From positions 1-64,000 of the forward strand of contig JAJFLA010000046.1 of assembly GCA_021772935.1 (NCBI GenBank): a DNA stretch of 64,000 nt, read 5' to 3'. Of this stretch, positions 8,044 to 14,382 are shown piece by piece (position 1 is the stretch's first letter; the number at the start of each line of letters is the position of its first letter). The notes beneath the pieces were generated by a model. It ran no database searches, was not told where the DNA came from, and was given only the letters and a program-made list of their open reading frames with translations. The DNA comes from Gammaproteobacteria bacterium (GTDB lineage Bacteria > Pseudomonadota > Gammaproteobacteria > Xanthomonadales > SZUA-36). Made by a program: the position numbers and the translations under genes.

Positions 8044-9090
8044 TTGGCACCCCTGCGTACATCACTTATTCAATATGACGGTAACCGGCGGAATAATTTT
8101 ACGCTTATAAGGATCATTTTTGCCTGGTCGGTTCTTTATGGGCACAGCTTTGCGGTTCAAAAGACACCGGGTATCCATGACTCGCTCAATTCAATATTTC
8201 AAGGGTCGGTATGGATAGGTGCGTTGGCGGTTAATGGTTTTTTTGCAATCAGTGGATATCTGGTCGTTGCCAGTTTTGTTAAAAGAGGTGTCATTGATTA
8301 CACAATATCGAGAGTTTTGCGTATTTTCCCTGCCCTGATAATCTGTGTTTTTGTCTCCGTGTTTATCCTTGGACCATTGTTTTCCAGCTTGAGCCTGAGT
8401 GAGTACTTCTCGAACGAACTGACATACAAATACCTGAGCAATGCCCTCGTCTATTTCAAGGCAAAATGGCATCTACCCGGTGTGTTTGAGGACAACAGTT
8501 TTACCGCAATCAATGGCTCTTTGTGGACACTGACTGTGGAGTTCAGGTGTTACATCATTTTGGCAATTCTGGGTGTTTTTGGTCTGCTGAAAGACCGTAC
8601 CATCGCTAATTTGTTGCTTTTCTCGCTGCTATTGTTTGGCGTTTTCTTTTTTATGGATATTCCAATGCTGGGCATCAATGAAAAATGGGCCAGACCAGCG
8701 TTATATTTTTTGATTGGCGTATGCTTCTATGTCAATAGAGACAAGGTGTTACTTGATCGTAGACTAGCCTTGTTTGCTCTGATTCTGGCATATTCCTCTT
8801 TTGGCAAGGACTGGTTCACCTATGTTTTCCCGCTTGCGTTTGTTTATTTGATTTTTTATACAGCATACGCGACCAAATACATCAATACGGATGGGAAATT
8901 TGGCGACATATCATATGGTGTCTATATTTATGCTTGGCCGGTACAGCAAGCCATTGCCAGTCTTTTCCCGGATTTCACACCTTACATGAACACAATTTTA
9001 GCGAGTATTATAGTGATACCAACCGCCTATTTTTCGTGGCACTACATTGAAAAGTCGATGCTCTCGCTTAAGCCCAGGTTTTTGAAGTAA
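8044..9090 (+). CDS. acyltransferase 3 family membrane protein
   Basis: A 348-residue integral membrane acyltransferase (OafA/YrhL type) with about ten hydrophobic segments. Family hallmarks near the N-terminus are LIRIIFAWSVLYGHSF, with the catalytic His, and GFFAISGYLV. It probably O-acylates a surface sugar such as LPS, capsule or exopolysaccharide. The start codon is TTG, preceded by GAGAGGAGC at good spacing; no better ATG lies upstream. It begins an AT-richer patch running to about 11.6 kb, bounded by housekeeping-like genes, which suggests acquired DNA. The acyl donor and acceptor are unknown. Confidence 0.9.
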   Translation: MAPLRTSLIQYDGNRRNNFTLIRIIFAWSVLYGHSFAVQKTPGIHDSLNSIFQGSVWIGALAVNGFFAISGYLVVASFVKRGVIDYTISRVLRIFPALIICVFVSVFILGPLFSSLSLSEYFSNELTYKYLSNALVYFKAKWHLPGVFEDNSFTAINGSLWTLTVEFRCYIILAILGVFGLLKDRTIANLLLFSLLLFGVFFFMDIPMLGINEKWARPALYFLIGVCFYVNRDKVLLDRRLALFALILAYSSFGKDWFTYVFPLAFVYLIFYTAYATKYINTDGKFGDISYGVYIYAWPVQQAIASLFPDFTPYMNTILASIIVIPTAYFSWHYIEKSMLSLKPRFLK

Positions 9091-9428
9091 AAACTAATTG
9101 GCAAGTTATAGATTTACGATTCGTGTGTTGAGCCCCGGAACTCTTTAACCCTGTATGCTGCCAGTGGCCCTGCAGAATTTTCAAGTCAACGGACGGCAGA
9201 CAGCGGTGGGATTTATTGCAAGATAGTCCCTAAGCTATTGGACGACTTCAAATCCATCCCAAGCAAATGGGAAACCGGGTCCGTGACGGGATGCAGTTTT
9301 CCTGCCTGCGCGATCAACACAGAAGGTTTTAAGCCAGGTTCAGGTCAGCCATACACGGGATGGTTGCTCGAGCTCATAAAGATAAGGTTCACCACAACTG
9401 AAATGACCTACCAGGATTAAGGCAACCG
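9091..9428. other. gap of about 340 bases without a convincing gene
   Basis: Between the acyltransferase stop and the repeat that precedes the secreted precursor gene I see no supported gene. One 60-codon open stretch (9238-9420, TTG start, no ribosome site, no recognisable domain) is not credible. The region probably holds a decayed sequence and the distal promoter of the next gene. Confidence 0.5.
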
Positions 9429-9563
9429 TCCTACCTGGATGCACATTGATCTGCTCTCGTTGTGTACTGAGTAAGCCAGTAGAGTTTTTGTGAAGTCATA
9501 ATTTAGTGATTTCAGAGCAATTCTATTGGAGGTTATTATTGTGAATTTTACAAAACTTAAAAC
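9429..9563 (+). repeat. direct repeat copy A: upstream region and start of the secreted precursor gene
   Basis: This stretch is clearly related by eye (roughly 70 percent identical) to 11451-11584. Shared blocks include CTACC-GGATGC, TGCTCTCGTTG, a TCATAATT block, and TTATTGTGAAT across the GTG start. It covers the presumed promoter, ribosome site and first codons of the precursor gene at 9541. The second copy keeps the same control region but its gene is truncated. Confidence 0.75.
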
Positions 9564-10209
9564 GCTTATGGGGTCCTGTTGTTATTTGTTATTGGCACTG
9601 TCAGTGTCAGTTCATGCAGCAGATTTGGATCAGTTGGATGCAGGTGTTTCCGTTGATGGCTGGTTGCTTGAAAACGGACAAGAGACACCGCTTCTTTCTT
9701 TCAAACAAACACCTGAACTCGATGAGATTGTCAGTGATATAAGACCGGAAAACATTGTTCAGGATAAGGATGGTTCAACCCGGTTTCAGCTATCACACAG
9801 CGGCCCGATGAGTCGCCAGGTATTTGCCAATGTACGGCGGGTCGAGCAGGCTGATGGTTATACCCGAAGCATCATTACCAATATCGCGGATGGTCAGCAA
9901 ACAGAATACCTGAGCCAAACAACTGAAGTTCCCTTGAGCAATCTGTCTGGCAAAGCGACGGGTTCTGAGTTGCTGGCTGAAGCAGGGTTTATTGATGATC
10001 CGAGCACTGAATGCCCATGGTGTTGGGTGGTAGGTGTTGTTGTAACTGAAGTAGTATGTGCGGCAACCGCAATCTCGGCTAACCGTCAATGTCGGCTGAA
10101 TTGTCGGAGTCTCGGTGGTGTTAAATCTTTTAGTTCCGGTATCTGTGGGAGTACTGCATCCGAGTGCGTATGTTGGATTCAACCCCGAAGGATTCGTGAG
10201 GAGTTTTAA
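9541..10209 (+). CDS. secreted precursor with C-terminal defensin-like cysteine pattern
   Basis: The start is GTG at 9541, with TTGGAGG (9526-9532) at ideal spacing. The 222-residue product has a Sec signal peptide (residues 1-26, cleavage after VHA), a polar pro-region (27 to about 155), then a tail of about 60 residues containing eight Cys. The last six follow C173-x10-C184-x3-C188-x13-C202-x6-C209-x1-C211. That is the CSalpha-beta defensin order (CxxxC in a helix, CxC at the end), and GIC-x6-C fits the gamma-core motif GxC-x3-9-C. The preceding segment (CWVVGVVVTEVV) is hydrophobic, so a halocin-like or membrane-active peptide is an alternative. A CPBP protease gene follows, a family often linked to bacteriocin processing or immunity. 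I do not recognise a named family. Confidence 0.75.
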   Translation: MNFTKLKTLMGSCCYLLLALSVSVHAADLDQLDAGVSVDGWLLENGQETPLLSFKQTPELDEIVSDIRPENIVQDKDGSTRFQLSHSGPMSRQVFANVRRVEQADGYTRSIITNIADGQQTEYLSQTTEVPLSNLSGKATGSELLAEAGFIDDPSTECPWCWVVGVVVTEVVCAATAISANRQCRLNCRSLGGVKSFSSGICGSTASECVCWIQPRRIREEF

Positions 10210-10279
10210 GGTATCAGAAGAAATAAATAATATCAGGACTGGGTTTACAGCTTGGGATGAAACTTGAGGAATGTCCATA

Positions 10280-11239
10280 ATGCAATCTCTTGGAGTTAAA
10301 AAATTCTTTCTTGATTACCTGATGGGTTCAGGTTTGATATTTTTATCTTTCTTTTTGATTTTTGGGAATATAACTGCAATGGATTTACGAGAAACTGTTG
10401 CATTGTCTCAAGAGTGTCATTTAGCTTTGCCAGTAGAGGAAGTAGTGCAAAGTATGCAAGGGTCATTGCGTACGGGTGAATATTGTAAAATCGTTTCGCC
10501 ATGTGTTGATTGGCATTCCATTCGTTGCGATAGTGCCGTGTCAGTACCGGGTTTGTTTACTACAATGCTTTTGAGGGATACGCCGAACAAAAGGGTCATG
10601 AATTCACTGAGAGAGCGATATGGCTTTGTAAGTTACAGGGCTTCTCCTAGCTTTCGATTTTCATTGAGTTTACTTTTTCTACTGGTTTTTTATGGCTTGG
10701 TTCTGGCTGAAGCCGGCGCTATGATGTTTGCACTTTGGCGGCAAAACAATCTAAAACAAACGTTTTCCTTGCCTGTCGGATCAAAAACAAACCAGATTAT
10801 CAAACCCTTTCTCCTTGCATCACTACTGGCCATCGTGATTGCCGTGGTGAATTATTCAGTTTATGAGCTGTTTGACCACCCTGAGATTCAAAGTCGGCAA
10901 ATATTTAATAATTTAGTGAATAGTGTGGTCGGCATTGTCGCGATTGTTTTTGTGGCCCCACTGGCAGAAGAACTGGTATTTCGTGGGGTGTTACTCAGGT
11001 TCTTCATTGAGAAAAAGCGCTGGCTGCTGGGTACGGTACTGGTATCTTTGCTGTTTGCAGCCATGCACGGGTTTGTTGAGCCAACTTTGGGCTGGCAACT
11101 GTATCTGTCTTCCATTTACATTTTGTTATCTGTGATCCTTTGCCAACTGTATATCAGGCAAAAGACGATTTGGGCACCTATCGTGTTTCACGGTGCATTT
11201 AACGCAACAATGGTCTTTATACACATCTTGCTCGTATGA
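10280..11239 (+). CDS. CPBP family intramembrane glutamic endopeptidase
   Basis: A 319-residue membrane protein starting at ATG 10280, nine bases after TTGAGGA; an ATG at 10271 directly abuts that ribosome site and is less likely. After a first membrane helix comes a periplasmic-looking loop of about 90 residues with several Cys, then membrane helices carrying the family motifs EELVFRGVLL, FAAMHG and HGAFNATM (motifs 1-3 of the Abi/CAAX protease fold). Members cleave prenylated or bacteriocin-type peptides, or give self-immunity to bacteriocins. It lies 70 bases after the cysteine-rich precursor gene on the same strand, so a role in processing or tolerance of that peptide is plausible but inferred. 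Confidence 0.88.
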   Translation: MQSLGVKKFFLDYLMGSGLIFLSFFLIFGNITAMDLRETVALSQECHLALPVEEVVQSMQGSLRTGEYCKIVSPCVDWHSIRCDSAVSVPGLFTTMLLRDTPNKRVMNSLRERYGFVSYRASPSFRFSLSLLFLLVFYGLVLAEAGAMMFALWRQNNLKQTFSLPVGSKTNQIIKPFLLASLLAIVIAVVNYSVYELFDHPEIQSRQIFNNLVNSVVGIVAIVFVAPLAEELVFRGVLLRFFIEKKRWLLGTVLVSLLFAAMHGFVEPTLGWQLYLSSIYILLSVILCQLYIRQKTIWAPIVFHGAFNATMVFIHILLV

Positions 11240-11450
11240 TGCTGCATTCATTTGTACAAAAACAATTTGATTGAAGACAACACACCGGCCAGCAAGGGCC
11301 TTTACACTGTGAGCCTGGGCCTGCAATAGCTTTTTGTTCACCACCCACTAGTTTTCCGATGCATGGTGTTCCGCTGAAGTGTCTTTTCATGGTTGTGTAT
11401 CAACACAGCCAGTTGCAAGCGGAATGGCTTACCAACATAGAAGTGACTTT
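11240..11450. other. gap between CPBP gene and repeat copy B
   Basis: With the repeat that follows, this gap of about 350 bases (to 11586) lacks an intact gene. No gene is seen in the first 210 bases. It may contain remains of a duplicated precursor-gene upstream region, but similarity to 9091-9428 is too weak to assert. Confidence 0.45.
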
Positions 11451-11584
11451 CCTACCAGGATGCGCACTACTTTGCTCTCGTTGGATATTGAGGAAGTCAG
11501 TAAAGTTGTTATGAAATCATAATTCATTGATATTAAAACAGTATTATTGGGGGTTGTTATTGTGAATATTGCAAAACCTAAATG
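11451..11584 (+). repeat. direct repeat copy B: duplicated upstream region of the precursor gene
   Basis: Diverged copy of 9429-9563. It retains a ribosome-site-like TTGGGGG, the spacing to a GTG codon (11562-11564), and a start reading M-N-I-A-K-P-K against M-N-F-T-K-L-K in copy A. Similarity stops within the first ten codons, where the sequence meets the stop codon of the convergent M20 peptidase gene. Confidence 0.75.
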
Positions 11585-11587
11585 TAT
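11562..11587 (+). pseudogene. truncated start of a second precursor gene
   Basis: About eight codons beginning at GTG 11562 resemble the start of the secreted precursor gene at 9541. The reading frame then runs antisense into the M20 peptidase gene and carries no signal peptide or cysteine-rich tail. I read it as the surviving 5' end of a paralogue whose body was deleted, with the breakpoint at about 11585. Confidence 0.55.
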
Positions 11588-13179
11588 TACTCCGTTTCTG
11601 ACGCGGACTTGGCCAGTGCGAACAACAGGTCTACATAGCTCTTTTCAATCTCGGCCAGGCCGGCAACACTTGACCCTTCTGAGGGGTAGATCAGCATGTA
11701 TTCATTGGGCGCGTGGGCTCCCGTTCCATTACCCAGGCCATTGAATACCAGCGGTAATCCCAATCGTTCAGTGAATTGGTAAAAAGGTGCACTACCACCG
11801 ATACGTGGCATGATACGTTCAACAGTGGCCCACTTGGCAAAAACGCCCATGGCCGCTTGCACCAATGGCGCATCCAATGGGGTTTGAGCGGCGGGATAGC
11901 CGGATAGTTTGCGAATCTCGATATCAGGGAAACCATTGACGTCCAGATGCTTGCGAAGCAGGGTCAACTGACGTTCCGGATTGACGCCCATGGGTAGACG
12001 CGAATCCATTTTCGCAGTGGCGATGTGTGGCAATATGGTCTTTACACCTTGACCGGTATAACCACTCCAGATCCCATCCACATTCAAAGTCACGTCATAA
12101 AAGTAACGCATCAGGGCATTTTGTCCATCGAGGCCATGGATGAACTGCTTAAGTCCAAAAGCCTGTTTCCAGTCATTGCCCGTCCAGTCTTCTGCCATCG
12201 TATTGATCAACATTGATTCTTCGGTGGTCGGTGGTCTCACATCGTCATAATAACCAGCTACGAGGATCGTGTTGCCATCAGTGCTGGTCATCGAGGCAAT
12301 GGCTTCGATGAGTCTTTGTGCGGGTGAATCGACCACAGCCTTGAACGAACCGTGAATTTCCGCCTGGCTTGGTCCACCCCAAGCTCCGCCACGACTTTCC
12401 AGTTCCCAGTAGAGTATGCCTTTCACACCTAACAGTACCGTTAAGCCACCGTCGAGGTTTTGTGAGTTGAATGGAAACAGCACACCATCGGCACTGCGCA
12501 GACGTTCCTCATAGATATCTACCAGTTCAGGATAATGCGGTGAACCAAGCTCTTCCTCACCCTCAGCCAGTATCATCAGGTTGACGGGTAGGGTGCCTGT
12601 GACCCGGATGATTGAATCAATTGCGTTTAAAAATGCTCGTTCAGGACCTTTTTGGTTAGTGGCGCCACGGGCCATCAGTACCCGACCAAAATCCCGCTCG
12701 ACGAGATTACCCTCGAACGGTGGGCTTTCCCAGTCTTCCGGGTTAACGGGTTGCACGTCATACATCATATAGACCATCAAGGTCATTGCTGCACCCGCAT
12801 CGTAAAACCCCCAAACGCCAGGATGACCGGAAGTTGGGACCAGCCGGGTTTCCGAGAAACCGATGGCAGCAAGATCGTCACGTAACAGCTGTGCCATCGC
12901 GGTGATGCCAACATTTTGTGCACTGATTGACGGCTGACGCACCCAGCGCTGCAGATTCTCCAGGTGTGCTGGCAGGGAATCATCAATGTGGGCGTAAATA
13001 GCCTCATGTTGAGCTGTATAGGGTTTAATCAGGCCCAGGTCGTATGTATCCGTGCTGCTCAGCGAGTAGTGTGGATATACATTTTCAGAAGCACGGGTTT
13101 CATGGGCGGGTAACGCAACGGCAGACAAGATGATTGTTCCGAGCCAGGCGCGCAGATGAAAAGAGACCAATCGGTTCAA
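11587..13179 (-). CDS. M20 family metallopeptidase, secreted
   Basis: The start is taken as TTG (13177-13179), preceded by GGGAG eight bases away. That gives a signal peptide, LNRLVSFHLRAWLGTIILSA, cleaved before about residue 30; longer starts upstream would bury it. The 530-residue mature enzyme has the M20/ArgE fold: YMMYDVQPVNPEDW (metal-ligand region), RGATNQKGP, and LAEGEEELGSP with the catalytic Glu pair. The dimerisation domain follows, then RIGGSAPFYQF and GTGAHAPNEYM near the end. It probably hydrolyses dipeptides or acylated amino acids in the periplasm. The MxYDV spacing differs slightly from typical HxDV (Tyr in place of His), which could weaken metal binding. Confidence 0.88.
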   Translation of the reverse strand: MNRLVSFHLRAWLGTIILSAVALPAHETRASENVYPHYSLSSTDTYDLGLIKPYTAQHEAIYAHIDDSLPAHLENLQRWVRQPSISAQNVGITAMAQLLRDDLAAIGFSETRLVPTSGHPGVWGFYDAGAAMTLMVYMMYDVQPVNPEDWESPPFEGNLVERDFGRVLMARGATNQKGPERAFLNAIDSIIRVTGTLPVNLMILAEGEEELGSPHYPELVDIYEERLRSADGVLFPFNSQNLDGGLTVLLGVKGILYWELESRGGAWGGPSQAEIHGSFKAVVDSPAQRLIEAIASMTSTDGNTILVAGYYDDVRPPTTEESMLINTMAEDWTGNDWKQAFGLKQFIHGLDGQNALMRYFYDVTLNVDGIWSGYTGQGVKTILPHIATAKMDSRLPMGVNPERQLTLLRKHLDVNGFPDIEIRKLSGYPAAQTPLDAPLVQAAMGVFAKWATVERIMPRIGGSAPFYQFTERLGLPLVFNGLGNGTGAHAPNEYMLIYPSEGSSVAGLAEIEKSYVDLLFALAKSASETE

Positions 13180-13412
13180 GCTGATTTCTCCCGATGAAAT
13201 GAATGGGATTGTACCGTCTGGCTGCCGATCACACACCCGCAAATATTCATCCGCTAAGATATTGATGCTGAAAAATAATGAAAGAGCCTCCGACCCATAA
13301 GCGTATTGTTTTGCGACCTGGGTGCAGAGACCATTGGTTTTTGATGGCTTTAAATTCTGCTTTTTGACCCCATTGTTGCAACAGGCTATTAACTTTAAAT
13401 AGGGAAATAATC

Positions 13413-14312
13413 ATGGCAAACCCAATGGTAAAAAAAGGCGCACCGTTAACAATCGTTGTTATCGTGTTGGTAATGATCGGTATGAATTTTTACAAGACCA
13501 TACCACCGGGTCGTGTGGGCGTGGCGACCTTGTTTGGTAATGTGCAGCCCATCGGTTTTGAACAGGGCTTGCATATCCCGGTAAACCCGCTTTACCGCTG
13601 GTCGATGTTTGACGCGAGACAGCAAACCCACCTGGAAACAGCCAACGTGCCCAGCCAGGATCAATTGCAGACCAAACTGGACGTGAGTGTGCAGTATCGG
13701 ATTAATGCCAGTATGGCACCGACAATTCTGGAAGAAACCGGGGATGCGGCAAAAGCGGTTGAAGTGCACCTGAAACCAAAACTGCGGTCATTGCTCAGAG
13801 AACAAGGTAAAAGTATCAAACGTGCTGAGGATTTTTTCCGTGAAGAAACACAGGAAGCCTTACAAACCAGTTTGACTGATGGACTCAGAGACTACCTTGC
13901 ACCCAAAGGCATCACCGTTTCTGCTGTTCTGATCCGTGATATTGCACTGCCACCATTCATTGTGCAGGCGATTGAAAAGAAAAAGGAACGAGAACAGGCT
14001 GTTGAACAGGAAAGGGCAGAGCTCGAGCGTGTAAGAACCCAACTGCAGCAAGAGGTTGCAAGGGCAGCAGCAGGTCGTGAAGCCGCCGATCAGGAAGCCG
14101 CGACCAAGAGAATTCTTGCAGATGCGACAGCTTATGAAATTACGCAGATTAACAATGCGATTTCTACTAATCCGGCGTATATCCAGCTGCAATCGCTTGA
14201 AGCGTTGAAGGCGATCTCAAAAGACCCCGCGAGCAAAATATATTTTATGGATGGTTCGAGCCCCAACCCCTTGCCATTAATGCACCTGGGTGAGGCACTG
14301 GGAAAACAATAG
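13413..14312 (+). CDS. prohibitin/SPFH-domain membrane protein
   Basis: A 299-residue protein with one N-terminal membrane helix (about residues 11-29), an SPFH/band-7 domain beginning IPPGRVGVATLFGNVQPIGF, then a long charged coiled coil (EKKKEREQAVEQERAELERV, about residues 190-235) and a conserved tail. This is the prohibitin-like layout. Such proteins form ring scaffolds in the inner membrane and are tied to protease control or membrane microdomains. The start follows AGGGAAATAATC. It is a single gene transcribed toward a hairpin terminator at 14345. No protease or NfeD partner is adjacent. Confidence 0.9.
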   Translation: MANPMVKKGAPLTIVVIVLVMIGMNFYKTIPPGRVGVATLFGNVQPIGFEQGLHIPVNPLYRWSMFDARQQTHLETANVPSQDQLQTKLDVSVQYRINASMAPTILEETGDAAKAVEVHLKPKLRSLLREQGKSIKRAEDFFREETQEALQTSLTDGLRDYLAPKGITVSAVLIRDIALPPFIVQAIEKKKEREQAVEQERAELERVRTQLQQEVARAAAGREAADQEAATKRILADATAYEITQINNAISTNPAYIQLQSLEALKAISKDPASKIYFMDGSSPNPLPLMHLGEALGKQ

Positions 14313-14344
14313 TTTAGAAACACATTAAGACCTGACTGCAGGAT

Positions 14345-14376
14345 AGGGAGCCAGCTTGTATGGCTCCCTTTAATTT
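14345..14376 (+). terminator. rho-independent terminator of the SPFH gene
   Basis: AGGGAGCCA, a 7-base loop, and TGGCTCCCT form a perfect 9-bp stem, followed by TTTAATTT. It lies 32 bases after the SPFH stop and just before the convergent rapA stop. On the minus strand the tail is not T-rich, so it mainly serves the plus strand. Confidence 0.8.
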
Positions 14377-14382
14377 GCTCGT

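Noticed and set aside
9238-9420. 60-codon plus-strand ORF
   Set aside because: TTG start without ribosome site, no recognised domain, and it sits in a gap with signs of decay.
9526-9540. Upstream TTG start for the cysteine-rich precursor
   Set aside because: This TTG is part of the TTGGAGG ribosome site; the GTG at 9541 gives a proper signal peptide and is also preserved in the duplicated copy.
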